Below, piece by piece: positions 1-11,619 of a DNA stretch of 64,000 nt (the stretch's first letter is position 1; the number at the start of each line of letters is the position of its first letter). The DNA comes from Capitulum mitella (taxonomy: Eukaryota; Arthropoda; Thecostraca; Pollicipedomorpha; Pollicipedidae). The notes below the pieces were generated by a model that was not told the origin of the DNA, did not search any database, and saw only the letters and a list, made by a program, of their open reading frames with translations. The translations under genes were made by a program, and so were the position numbers. The stretch is from the NCBI GenBank assembly GCA_030062745.1, contig CP099839.1, positions 39,013,816-39,077,815 of the forward strand, written 5' to 3'.

Positions 1-283
1 CGCGGGGAGAGCGAGAAGCGGCGGGCGACGGGAGAGGACCGCCGGCCCGAGGCGGGACGGACCTCCTCCGCCGCTCTCTCAGTCGGCGCAGAACCAGAGC
101 GTTGCGACGCGTGAGGAAGGCGGCAGTGAGCGCTCCAAGGCGCTCGATTACGACTCCGACAAGATCTCCGAAACCTCGTGCGGCGCTCGTGATTCCCGGC
201 AAGGGCGGCGCTCGCACGGCGGACAGTCAGGGGGGAGGGGTGCAGGCAGACAACGCTCCGCTCTTGCCACTGGAACATTTTAC

Positions 284-473
284 CTGGTCGCGGGCAAGTG
301 TGTGACTGCAGGTGGCGAATGTGCTTAATGGCCAGCTCGACAATCTCCGTCTTCTCGATGCGGCCTCGACCTTTGCGCTGGTGACAGGAGGGCACCAGTC
401 GGGACAGGTCGGCCAGGCAGTTGTTCATCCGGTCCCGTCGCCGTTTTTCTATTATCCGGTGCGAAGTAGCGTC
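284..473 (-). CDS. cwo: clockwork orange-like bHLH exon (internal exon)
   Basis: Read on the minus strand, this 190-nt stretch encodes a full bHLH domain. The basic region and helix 1 read [19 protein letters not shown], followed by SRLVP, a loop with [13 protein letters not shown], and helix 2 [12 protein letters not shown]. The [12 protein letters not shown] loop and [11 protein letters not shown] are hallmarks of arthropod clockwork orange, the Hes/Dec-type repressor that binds CACGTG E-boxes and damps CLOCK-CYCLE targets in the nucleus. The exon is framed by an acceptor (pyrimidine-rich tract then CCGCCAG, AG at 475-474) and a donor (CCAG|GTAAAA, GT at 283-282). It begins in phase 0, matching the phase-0 end of the candidate first exon at 14083. 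The Orange domain and C-terminus must lie in later exons beyond the left edge. The bHLH identity is very secure. The exact exon ends are inferred from splice consensus. Confidence 0.93.
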
Positions 474-1304
474 CTGGCGGAAAGACGCAATGGTGTTAAA
501 TTCCTGCGCGTAGAGGACAAATTTACACCAGTGTTACAATGCTGCTGTTAAGCTGTCACACCGCACAGCAGACAAAGTCTAGCATCGTGACCAAAACACA
601 ATCAACACTCGTACTTCTTACAATCAGCACTTGTGTGCTTCTTACACGTGGAGCCCGGACTCATGCCAGAAATTCCAGTACACTTTATCGTCAAGGCATG
701 AGATCCGGACACTATTCGGAACGACTTTAACGAAGCAGGAACCCCGTGGTGGCGGGCCCACTCAAGCATTACGACTTAACGTTTTGTAGAGCATTTCCAC
801 CTTAAGCATAACACGGACCGGATGTCCGTATCGATGTCCATAAGGACTGGATAATGGGTCGGGACGGAAATTTTTTTGATGAGTTTATGAACACGGACAG
901 GTTACGGACTCCTCTTTAACCAAACATTTCTTGTTGCAAGACTCGTCGTACAAATATGAAAATGAGAACATATTTGCGTAAAAAATACAACTTAAGGAAA
1001 GGTTTAGATTAGTTGCTGCTGTTATATGGAGTCAAAATGTCAAAACTGCAGGAAAAAGGATGTGGCATATATAAGCATTCATTCATCAACAAAGATGCCA
1101 ATGACGTAGCAAACTGCAATGCAATAGACGTAGCATTGAGCAGTCCGAATCGTCCTTTCAGAAATTTTATAGTACATTATACATAAGCATATATATTGCA
1201 TAAAAATACAATTTTTTTCAATTGTAGGTAACATTTAGATTACCTGCTACTCTTCGTTGAGACACAAATGTTAAAACTGGAGGAGCAAAAGAGTGTGGGA
1301 TATA
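474..1304. repeat. Intron DNA with an approximate tandem duplication (about 230 bp)
   Basis: 474-950 holds nothing I recognise. About 985-1080 and 1215-1305 share a diverged block (TTTAGATTA, AAAATG.TAAAACTG, GTG.ATATA) preceded in both by similar A-rich sequence, so a unit of about 230 bp appears to have been duplicated. The second copy runs into the foldback that begins near 1305. Confidence 0.45.
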
Positions 1305-2497
1305 TGCAATGTGGCGTCACTGAAAATCCTATCAAAACGTGGCCGTCTCCAAACTCGAAATAAGCTGAAACGGTACTAGAACGGGACAGGGAGATGGAAT
1401 AGAGCTGAACAAGGACAAACATGAGTGCCTGGGAGGGAACAGGGACAGACAAGGAAAACTGGGACATTACAGAGATATGGAGGACCTGGGTAAGGTTAGG
1501 AGAGAGATGAGGACTAACGGAATGGGCGTGGGAGGGTATATTAGGCCAACATGATGAAAAGGGACTGGGCTTGGAAAGGGACAAGCAAGGGGATGGGGAC
1601 GGGATAGGGACAAATAAGGAGGATAGGGCAATATATTGCTGTTTGAATGAGCCGAATCGTGCGCTTGGTTTTGGAGATAAACAGGGCCGGGATGTTTATG
1701 GTACCCAGTCTGTGGAAGGTGATGAAATGCTTCAGTCAGTGCTGGGGTTAACGGCCCCATCCAACATCCCATCATTGCGCCAGTTCCGTACTTAAGTCCG
1801 TATTTGATTCTATCCCTTCACTGCACCCTCTTCTTGCCTCTCCCCTTCCCGGTCCGATCCCGCAGGGAAACAACATGGAAGAGGACTGAGGGAGAGGGAC
1901 TGTAATGGGACAAGGACAAAGAGAAGACTGGGATGGAACTAGGAGGGAGAGAGGCAGAAAGGGAGGACAAGGATCATGGGATAGAAGCAAATAAGGACTA
2001 AAATGGGACTGGCGCAATGATGGGATTTCATTTCATCACCTTCCACAGACTGGGGAGCCACAAACACATCGGTCCTGTTTATCTCCAGAACCAACCGCAC
2101 GATTCGGCTCATTCACACAGCATCTAATTGCCCTATCCCCTTACTTGTCCCTGTTCCGTCCCTATTCCCTTGCCCAGTTCCTTCCGAAGCCCAGTCCCTC
2201 TTCACCATTTTGTCCTAATATACCCTCCCATGCCCATCCGTTAGTCCTCATCTCTCTCCTAACCTCACCAAGGCTCTCCATATCTCTGTAATGTCCCAGT
2301 TTTCCTTGTCTGTCCCTGTTCCGTCCCACGCACTTGTGCTTGTTCAGTCCCAGTCCTCCCCGTCCCGCTCCAGTACCGTCTCAGCTCATTTCGAGTTTCG
2401 AGACGGCCACGTTTTGATGGATCTTCCAGTGACGTCATATTTCACGGCACGTTTGCTTTGATAGATCTTCCAGTGACGTCATATTTCACGGCACGTT
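1305..2497. repeat. Foldback element: long inverted repeat with about 220-bp spacer
   Basis: The arm at about 1305-1787 is matched in inverse orientation by 2007-2440. For example ATCCCATCATTGCGCCAGT near 1768 has its exact reverse complement at 2008-2027, and the CTGTGGAAGGTGATGAAAT and GAGATGAGGACTAACGG blocks are mirrored. The arms are diverged by perhaps 10-15% with small indels. The right end carries a 44-bp tandem duplication (about 2410-2453 and 2454-2497). No transposase frame was found, so this is a snapback or MITE-like element, or an inverted pair of one repeat. Confidence 0.75.
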
Positions 2498-4010
2498 TGT
2501 CAACTGTCAAAGCTTAAAAGGTGGTGTTGATCTGCCTCGCGAAGACGCTCCAAGGTCCGAACTCGTGTTAGTTGCTGAGGCGGTGGGTTGCTGGAAGCAC
2601 TTCACGAGATTATTTTGAGGAAGTTGTGATAGTGGCAAGGCACTAAATGCTCGCTACTGGGAATTTTTTTTAAATTGCGCATGTGCATCTTTTGGTACCA
2701 ATATGGCTTTGTAACTACCAGGATTTCTGGAGTTATGAGAAATGGGAGCCCTGCGCCTAGAGTATCTGAATTAATGCGGTGGGGTGTCGGAAAAGTAACA
2801 AAACACTGACAAACAAGAATATTGATCTGCAAACCATCTTGAAAGACACCAAGAGTTTTCATTTGGCTATCACTGCTTTCTTATGTTTATGCAAGTGCAC
2901 TATATTGATCTGGTGGCGTGTGCAGACAAATTGCCTGGTTAATGACTGGTACCCAAACCGATAGATCTGACTGATATGATGCTATTTTAAAAGTAATCCC
3001 GGCAGGCCATGAAGTTATGAGCCTACGGACATCTGAAATGGCTGCTGCAGCACTGGGGGGTGATCAGCCTGCTGCTAGGATCTTCGATGAAAGTGGTGCT
3101 GGTGGAGGCATCCCCTGAAGACGGTGGGAATACACAGCCGACCGCTTCAGAAATTGTGCAGAGACGGTGGCCGGTCTTGAGCAGTGTCCTGGGTGGGGAC
3201 TAAATAACAGTGGAACCTGAGAGCCGTTTGTCTGTGAAAGATAAGCATTATTCAGACGTGAGTTGATAGTTCTTTAGAGCGTTAATAATGAATTTGAAAA
3301 TTGCGTCATGTGACTGAAGTGACTGCGCATACCTGCGTTAGCTGTTGCGGTTTCTTTTGATGTCGGTGTTGATTTGTGTATTGTGTTCGAAGTCACATCT
3401 GTGATTCTTCGTAAGTGGGTACTCGGAGGCAAAGCTATGATGTGTTGTTTCGCGTACGTATGTGCTGCTAGGCTTGTGGTGTGCCATTCAATGTAGGTCT
3501 GTGGTATGCCAATGAGAAACTCAGGACTATCTGATACTTAGGATGATCAGATCCGTCCTGTAATGTAAAGTTCACCTGCCAGAGTCTGTGTAAGCATGCT
3601 CTGACAAGGTAATATTGGTTAGGGGCCATTTTTTCCTTATTTGTCTCTGACTTATGGATAGCCTTCCTTGCCCTTTCTTTTACTTTTTGGGTTGATTGAG
3701 ACAATATCTTTAGGGCTGACTGAGACAATGTATATGGACAAGTTGCAAGTGGCAGAACTGAGAAAAGAATTGCGTAAAAAGGGGAGAAGACGCCAGAGGT
3801 ACAAAATCTGTGCTGAAGGAAAGCCTCGAGGAAGTTCTAAAGGAAGGCGTCCTCATGCACGACAGAGAAGAAGACTCAAGATCTCTTGAAACAGACAAGA
3901 GGTTGGATTCCAGAAAAGAGGACGCAAGATCTGTTGGCGTATCATCATGCAGCCGCCACACTGGAGAGATGTCAGAAGAGCTGAGGATTCGCATGCATTT
4001 TGGGATTCGA
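2498..4010. other. Unrecognised intron DNA
   Basis: No convincing coding frame, RNA gene or repeat copy was found. The short frames on both strands show no recognisable domain. Confidence 0.5.
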
Positions 4011-4017
4011 ATCCTAG

Positions 4018-4115
4018 GGTGGCTGGATTCGGATTCGGATTCGGACTAGGATTAGGATTTAAATTCAGATTCGGATTCGGGTTCGGATTCGGATTCGGAT
4101 TCCAGATTCGAATAG
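4018..4115. repeat. Imperfect GGATTC hexanucleotide satellite
   Basis: About 95 bp of GGATTC and GGATTCGGATTC-type units with TTAGGA and TTTAAA variants. Further GGATTC/GAATCC fragments occur at about 4000-4020 and at 4655-4760, so the array may once have been longer and been split by the roughly 500 bp between. Confidence 0.8.
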
Positions 4116-4789
4116 TCTCAAATCTCTGCATCGAAATACCGGAATTTTTACTATCGTGTCGAATGTCACTTTAAATCGATTTCATTGGTTTCTGGCGGAC
4201 TGTTCTCAACGCTTCTGCCAGTGGTCTATTTCTAGCTCGGCCAAAAAAACAAATGGAGGGGGCATTGGTACTAGCATGTGTAGGTGTCGAAGTTTTGGTT
4301 TTGGGTGAGGTACGGGGAAAGTAAACGACAGGTGCGCGCGGTAACGCGACCTTGGTATGGTACCGCGATAACCAAAGAGCTACTGTTTGATGCGCTACAA
4401 AGGTTGTCTCACATTAGCTCCCACAGTAAACCAGTGAAACATGGTGGCAATAGAGAAGAACCAGTAACCCTAACAGTTGGGTCCAGAAATAATAAATACA
4501 GTGTAATAACACGCAGGATGGGCGATTCAGTCCGATGCAGCACGACATATACGTGCTACGTTTAGTTTATATGCAAGAAATTTAAGTCAGAGCATACTTC
4601 AATACATTTATTTGCATATATAAACGATTTCTTTCAGGATACGACGGTGGTTTTAGGATTCAAGTACTGATTTTCAGGGTTTGAATTCTCGTTTTCAGGA
4701 TTAGAGGATTCACAAAATTAGAACTACTCGGGTCTATTCGAACTCGCGAATCCGAATCATCCTGGTGTCAGTGGCGTATGGCAGGTCGT

Positions 4790-6230
4790 CTGTGACCTCA
4801 GAAAGAATCAAAGAAGCTGAAACCAGGGAGCCTCAAGCTCACAGACACGGCAACAAACGTCTGTTCTGCGAACAGAATCATAAAATTGGTGCCAATTAGA
4901 ATCCTGCACAGAAATCCCACGGAGAAAAGACAGTTTGTTGAGTCCAAGGGCCTGTGCTTTGGCTGCATAAAAAAGAGGCACCGAGTCAGGGATTGCGCAG
5001 CGAGAGAGCTGTGCGACAGGTGCCACAAACACCATCCTACTACGGCGCACAGGGACGCAGAGACTCCTGGCACACCTCCAGTGAGCAACAGGTGCCTTCT
5101 TGGACAACGGAAGCATCCATTCCATCACCAGTCACCTGTTAGGAAAGCTTCAAATCAAGACGAAGAAGAAGACACCTATGGTGATGTCAGCCATCAGTGG
5201 CGAAAAGAAGACCGACAGCAACTTGATACCAAGACTATATATCGAGAACTTTGATCACAGCCATGTCATGGGGCTGCCACAGACATACGTCCTGGATAAG
5301 ACAGCTGTTATGACAGAAAATGTTTCATCACAAGAAGACATGAAAAAGTGAATCTGACAGAAGATGGTGAGACCGTGCCGATGCCGAACGCAGATCAAGA
5401 AGTGGGTCTTCTGACAGGTGAATGCAACCACTGTGATGAACGTTGGTACCTTCGCAGGAGTGTGGCCAAATTCAGTCAGCTGGGTGTCAGGGACGTACAC
5501 ATTAATTCATGGATCATTCATGGATTTCTCTGTTAGGCTTCCTTGCAGTTGTACTGCTCCTCCCCTTATATGAGACCACGCCATCGGCAGTGACCAAGGG
5601 ACTTAATCGAGCTGGTGCCTAACTGCCCCAGGAAATACAAATGGGACAGGCGGGCCTGGAAGCGCGAAGGGTGCAAAGGTCAATAAAAAGGTAGCCAATA
5701 ACCAAAGGTGGCGATTCAGAGCCAGGGCAGGAACAATTCTGACAACATGAATTTCAACCTATATACTTGACTAACTGACTGACTTTGGCCAAACTACCTT
5801 GCAGTCAGAACCAAGTATGGTTGGATACTGAGAGACGCGGAGACGTATTGCTGCAAGACAGTCAAAGAGAACTGCATCAAAGCGACCGAAGATAACAGGC
5901 AAGAAGAACGGTTCTAGAACCGAACAGAGAGGAAGAAAGGCCTTGCTGTCCAGGACGTGAAGTGGTGTCTCTAAGTTGAGTCCACCTGCCGAAGAGAACC
6001 AGCGCTTCCACTCCGCATACGCCGCACTGTGAAACGGAATGCATCATCAACAATCTCCCGTTGACTCCAGAATAGGCCGATCATTGAGATCAAGAACTGA
6101 TCACCCCCACCCAACTTCTTCATCTGAAGTGCATTTGGCTTCCAGTGGTTTCTCAGATAACTGACCTGAACGGCTGAAAGAAGTGGAAACAGGACTAATA
6201 TTTAGCGGACCAGTCTCAAAGGAGATGAAG
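4790..6230 (+). mobile_element. BEL/Pao-type LTR retrotransposon fossil (gag-pol fragment)
   Basis: The translation shows a Cys-rich knuckle of the form LCFGC...H..RDC...LCDRCHKHH, then a retropepsin-like LDNGSIHS...L region, and further on a VRTKYGW stretch. This is the order zinc knuckle, aspartic protease and upstream reverse-transcriptase spacer seen in BEL/Pao polyproteins. No reverse transcriptase core, integrase or LTRs were identified. The copy is broken in several places and truncated at both ends. It lies in the cwo intron on the strand opposite to cwo. It is old, judging by its decay. Confidence 0.65.
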
Positions 6231-6985
6231 AACAGAGTATCTGCCTTTGTCGCAGCAGTGAACGAAGTCAATGACAGCATCTCAAAAGAACATCAAGATT
6301 GACGACACTGTTGTACTTGCACACATCCTGTACCGAGAGGTGTACGGCCGCAGGGCAGAGGTGCCGAGACGAAGCCGATGGAGAACGTAAGAGTCCGTTC
6401 CGCGACGGTACGCGTTCGTCGCAGCGCCTCCGTGGCCCCATCGCCGAGGCGATGAAAATAGTTTCAAAATAGTTGCTATGCAAGCTGAGCAAGATATATT
6501 TTGATGACCAGTCATGAAAAGGACAAAAGTATAAATGCCAATCCTTTCTTCTTCTCTTTATCCTTGACTTCTTCCTGTAGTTCTTGATCCTGCTGATTGA
6601 TGTTAACGTGGCTCTTCGCGTGTCAGTTACGCGAATTGCGTATTTGTTCACGTTTTCATGAAATTCCATGGTTTGTTCCTTTACGTTTTTCGGCTGGCTG
6701 GCCGCTGCCGTTGATGCGGGCAGACTCCAGAGACATTTGCCGTGTCCCAATGACTGTATTGTTTTGTTGTCACCATCACTGATTTGTCATCGTGATACTG
6801 ATACGGTAACGAGATGATGCGTTACACAAACTCTATCATACTTTCATTCCAAACTGGACAAGAACGACAGAATGAATCAGATGAAGCGGCGCAACGTACA
6901 ATGGTTTTTGCGCGTGGCCAGGGTGCCCGAAATATAATATGAATCAATCCTAAGTATGTCATGTAAACTCTGCTAACATGATTTT
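6231..6985. other. Unrecognised intron DNA
   Basis: No supported feature. A 160-aa minus-strand frame (6750-6268) has no recognisable motif and probably arises by chance. Confidence 0.4.
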
Positions 6986-7740
6986 GTTTCCAAGAACTTT
7001 GCTGGATTCTATTGTATGTAATTTCCTCTCAAAACCATTTTCATAATTTTGCTGTTTTTGTCTTAAAATGCGAGGAAAAACTTAGTGGCATTTACACTAC
7101 AAATTTGGAAAAGCACGGGTTAAATAGTTCGCCACTAAAATAGCAGAAATTTCGTGTCTTTTGAAAATCAGCGACTTTACTACACGGATCGAATACGGAT
7201 AGATTTTTCCATCGATACGGATTTGGTTTGGATACGGAGGGAGTGAAACAAATATGGGTCGGATCGGACTGAAAAAATCCGTGTTATGTGGCAATTTCCA
7301 TGCTGTCAAACAAAGGAATGAGCTTTTGATGAAATCAGACAATCGATAAAGTAAATCTTTTTTTTTGTACGGCTTTTAATTAACTTTCGCCGGCCCGAGG
7401 GAGGTCATGACAATCCCCTACGCCCAGGTTTTTCTGGGGCTAGCACTGCAAAAACCGAAAAAGATGCAAAGATAGGAAACTCGGGTTACCCTTCCATACA
7501 CCATGACACTTGGTGTTGATTTTTCCACCTGTCATTGTCAGATCTGACAATGATTAGTGCAAAGAACTTTGCTGAATTCTATTGTATGTAATTTCCTCTC
7601 AAAACCATTTTCATAATTTTGCTGTTTTTGTCTTAAAACGTGAGGAAAAAACTTAGTGGCATTTACACTACAAGTTTGGCAAAGCACGGGTTAAATGGTT
7701 TATCACTAAAATAACAGAAATTTCGTGTCTTTTCTTGGCA
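6986..7740. repeat. Pair of about 175-bp direct repeats, 390 bp apart, with a 22-bp palindrome
   Basis: About 6991-7170 and 7561-7736 are some 93-95% identical in the same orientation (AACTTTGCTG.ATTCTATTG to AGAAATTTCGTGTCTTTT). The interval contains TACGGAT-rich sequence and, immediately before the second copy, a perfect 22-bp palindrome (7532-7553) with core CATTGTCAGATCTGACAATG. The pair could be short terminal repeats of a small element or a segmental duplication. The interval has no coding capacity. Confidence 0.75.
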
Positions 7741-7999
7741 CGTATTCTTGGCAAATCGCAACTTCTTAACGCGACAGCAAAACGGCTGTAATTATACGTG
7801 ACAAACAAAAACGATGAATCGGCTATTTCCCATAAGAAGACTGCCTTACGTCGATACAGTCTCGTGAATCATTCATTATGGTGCTCTGAGGTTTTAGTTC
7901 AAACGTATCAATGTATCCGCCGCGTGAGTAAAACTGCGACTCAGGCGCGCACGGGATGCCAACTGCTAAACATTCCCGTCAGAACACCACGGCACTGCT

Positions 8000-8550
8000 G
8001 CGTCCGCCAGATGAGCGGAGTCTAGACCTGTTGCGGACCCTACCATGAATCTGTCCACCAGCCGAGCCGGCGAGCCAATCCGGCTCAGTGATTGGTCGAA
8101 TGTCGCACGGCACGAACATTGTTGGATTAGTCATACGCCGCAAAGCCCGGCCAGACCAAACAGGCCGGCGCGCGCCGCATTCCCACGTGCACCGACACGT
8201 GACCCGGCTGAGGCGCCGCGCAGTGTCGTTGCCGCGGGAAATGCTCGAGAACCAGAGTAGCTGCGGCCGACCGTCCATGTCTCTCCCATTATATAACATG
8301 TGACGGCCACCTGGCGAGACGGCTGGCCGTATCACCGGATCACGCCGCTGCAAATCACCTGCAAGGCAGGTTATATAAGCGGGCGCAGTGAACACGGCGC
8401 CGTGCCAGGGACCGGGGCCGGCACGGCCGGACCGGCCGCTGCAGCGGAGTGGGCGCCGTCCGGCCCGCCGGCACGGCTGCGGCGCACATGGCCACGCCAC
8501 TCCCGCCAGTGAACGACAGACAACCATCACGTGCTCCGCCAGACGGCCGG
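8000..8550. promoter_or_regulatory. GC-rich intronic block with E-box pair and twin TATA boxes
   Basis: This GC-rich island inside the proposed cwo intron contains CACGTG at 8184-8189 and 8196-8201 (6-bp spacer) and again at 8528-8533. TTATATAA octamers at 8289-8296 and 8371-8378 are palindromic and could serve either strand. The layout suggests an intronic enhancer or an alternative, possibly bidirectional, promoter. No convincing first exon with a donor was found on either strand. The long frames across the block (for example 8581-7979 on the minus strand) look like chance open frames in GC-rich DNA. Confidence 0.5.
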
Positions 8551-8599
8551 GCTCGTTTCCCGCAACTTTAGCCCTTTTCATGCTGCGGCCAGTTACCCT

Positions 8600-9463
8600 C
8601 CCCGTGGTTTCCAGGCGTTAAACCAACTGCTCGCGTTGTCACGCCAAATTTCGTCGTTTCCTCTTCGTGTCATCCTTTTCACTATGTGTAACCTACAGGA
8701 GATTCCAGAGGACGTTTTTCGGAGGGAGTCAGGCCAGTTTGTGATTTTTGGATTCATGCTCGCAAGTTTGGTATCGGTTCTGGAAACGACCATTTCTCAA
8801 TATTGTGGTCTCAGTGTACCGCAGTTATCACGGAATATTCGATTAGGCTCGCAGATGTTTTCCTTTAAATCATTTTTCATCTGAAAACACGCGCGGAGCG
8901 CAACAAACGGAGGTCAAACAATGCCTTATCGAAATGGTTCTTCGAACTGAAAAAAGAAATGTAAAGCTCCCAAGCCAAGATTATATAAGCAATCCGCAAA
9001 GTACATTGGCAAACCTTAAGAAAGATCGGTAATTCTCATTCCCTTCCCTGCCTGAAATTCAAGTGAAATCCAACTTATTAAAACAGTTACCGTCACGTCC
9101 ATCCGCGTCACCTAGATACGAATGTTTTAAGACAATGATGCTTCGCACTTTCTCAAACATAATGAGGCCATGACGGGTCCCAATGTAGTATCCAACATCC
9201 CCTCGTTAAGGGATGTTGTCATGGTGCCGAACATATGCCTCTTTCGTGAGGTGATAAGACGATGAAATCATTCCGGCGTAATGGCGAAGACGCCAAAATG
9301 TGCGATGCCCCGCATGGTAATACAAGATGAACACCTTTCCTTGAGTTTAATAGTGCGGGTTTAAATAGTACAAGTTCAATGCCAAGAGCAAGATGCTGCT
9401 TATGTGACAGACCACCACACATGAATAACAATTGTTTTTTTACTGGGTCATCTATTGAATGTC
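8600..9463. other. Unrecognised intron DNA
   Basis: No supported gene or repeat. A small hairpin (CATCCC...GGGATG, 9197-9216) is the only local structure noticed. Confidence 0.4.
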
Positions 9464-10683
9464 TTAACCCTATTCCCGGAGAGCTACACGGTATGGTCGA
9501 TTCCCGGCAGGGGGGCGGATTCGGCCCCCCCCCCTGAGATCTCGAGAACTACTAGTACGATTTCATCGCAACAAACGGCAATCGATTTGTCGTAACGTGA
9601 ACTACATTTTTATAAAAAGAATTTTTTTCAAAATTTTGAAATGTGTGGATACAGGGGGGCAAAAATGTCAAAATGGGGTACTTTTGGACTTCTTATAACT
9701 CCATTGTTTATTGACCGATTTCAATGAAACTGGCATGAATCGAGAGATTATGAATAGGGCTTTTACCATGGGTCCACAAATCTGAGATTTTGAGAAAATT
9801 CATGGGCGTTCACAGGGTTTCAAAAATAGGAATATTAGTTTTCTAACAACTGAATGAACAAAAGAGGCAAAAACACTTTCGGCTTCTGCTAGTCATGCTA
9901 TGCTAAAGAAGTACAAATTACATTACAATGTTTGTATAATGTTAGCATAGGCGGTGCCAGGGACATGAAAGGGGGAAACTGTCATGGTCACACGTTCTTC
10001 GGATCAACTGGTGACCTTTGCCCTGAAATGACCTCCAGTGACCTTGGGGTCGCTTGCAATGATCTCGTGTGCATTTAACATTATCTTGAAACGTTTTCAA
10101 TCATTTGAATTCACTCTATTTCAAAAATTTCATTTTATGGCCATTGCGATATAGGGTACGCGCACTGTCATTTTAGGTCATAGCTCCGTGACCCGACCTG
10201 ATATCAAGCTGAAACTTGGTACAAAAGTAGAGGGCACCCTTCTACGTCATGTGTGTTCAGGGTTTGGCATTTGAGAAAACGGCGCCGAAATTATTACAAA
10301 AAAAAACAAAGTTTGACTTTTGACCTTGACTTGACCTTGCGAAGTGACCTCAGATCAACAAAATTTTGTGTGCACATTGTCCAATCATTTAGCTATACAT
10401 CCATATAAATTTTTAAGTTCTATTTTAATAAACTCTGTTTTTGGCAGGCATTTTCCTTTTACCCTCAACATGGCCAAAAATGACCTGAGGTTTCTCCCAA
10501 AAACGTTGCCTGGCTCCGCCCCTGAGCAAAACGGAATTTTGAAATTTTGTCACAGCACGTAGAAAGAAGAGCTAGGAAAAGTCACCAAGTTTCGTGAAGC
10601 TGCGTTAAAAAGCCTGGAATTGGCAAGCAAAAAAAAACAAGGGGGTGGGGCGGATTCAGCCCCCCTGCCGGGAATAGGGTTAA
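9464..10683 (-). mobile_element. TTAA element family A, copy A1 (piggyBac-like, non-autonomous)
   Basis: Bounded by TTAA at both ends, the element starts TTAACCCTATTCCCGG and ends CCGGGAATAGGGTTAA. One end repeats the CCCGG motif about 28 bp further in, before a G-run/C-run palindrome. The other end reaches the palindrome at once, so the ends are asymmetric, as in piggyBac. The body is about 1.2 kb, AT-rich and without a transposase frame. It carries many AGGTCA/TGACCT half-sites. It lies in the cwo intron. TTAA target duplication plus CCC ends is the piggyBac superfamily signature. Assignment without a transposase is inference. Confidence 0.85.
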
Positions 10684-10934
10684 ACTTTGCGATAATGCGG
10701 CGCAGCAACAGCTTTTCCACCGGGCTTTCCCAAAGAGGCTAGTGCTAAATCCATTTCAGCAGAAGAAGCTGAGCCCCCCCAACTGCATATGCCACATGTA
10801 GGATGATATCACGAACTTCTGCGCGCGGAACAAGATGTTCCACGAGCACTGAAAAGGCCATGTTCCAAGATCTTTAGCCTCAGTACATACATCTCATACC
10901 ACGCACAATGTACGACACGCCAAATCAAAACCCT

Positions 10935-11610
10935 GTCAGAAGAAACAATCAGCTGCCAGTCCAGTGCTTTGTTTCATTAGCAACGGAGAAAGAATAGTTT
11001 GTCGGCAAAAACCGCTACCAATATAGTTCATCCAACGATCCAGTGCAGCAAAAGAGTTCTCTGAACTCCCGATAGCTATGAGCCAAAATGAACAGGTGTC
11101 AAAAGCAATCAAACTCCTTTCACGGCAACTGCTAAAGAAACGATTTAAGCACGACGTTCTGCGTGTGACACAGTGCACAACGCACGCAGGTCCTGCCAAA
11201 AAGGTAATTAACTGTCAGTCTACTGTCCTGTTTTATTAGCAACGGAGAAAGCATAGCTTGTCGGCAAAAACATCACCAATATAGTTCACTCAAGACTGCA
11301 GTGCAGCAAATGCGTACTCTGTCCTTCCGATGGCTTGGAATTAAATTGAACAGGTGACAAAAGCAATCTGAATCCTTCAACAGGAACCGCTAAAGAAACG
11401 ATTAATAAAGATATTCTGCGTTTGACTCTATGTACAACGTATAACGTCCCTGTCCAAGTAGATAGCCAACTCCCAGTCTAATTAATTAGCTTCTATTTAA
11501 TGCTTAATTAACAATGCAGTACAAATGGCTTGCTTATAAAGCAATCACCAGTATGGGGCACCCAAGAGTGCAGAGCAACGCAAACACATTCTGGAGTCCA
11601 CAGTGTGTTT
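10935..11610. repeat. Tandem repeat of about 255-bp units, 2.5 copies
   Basis: Units start near 10935, 11206 and 11461 (the last partial). All share CAGTC.A.T...TT.ATTAGC, AACGGAGAAAG, CACCAATATAGTTCA, AGTGCAGCAAA and AACCGCTAAAGAAACGATT blocks, with roughly 75-80% identity between the first two. Confidence 0.75.
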
Positions 11611-11619
11611 GTGCTACTC

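Noticed and set aside
7979-8581. 200-codon minus-strand frame in the GC-rich intronic block
   Set aside because: No domain or splice context, and the opposite strand also has open frames. This is best explained by low stop density in GC-rich DNA.
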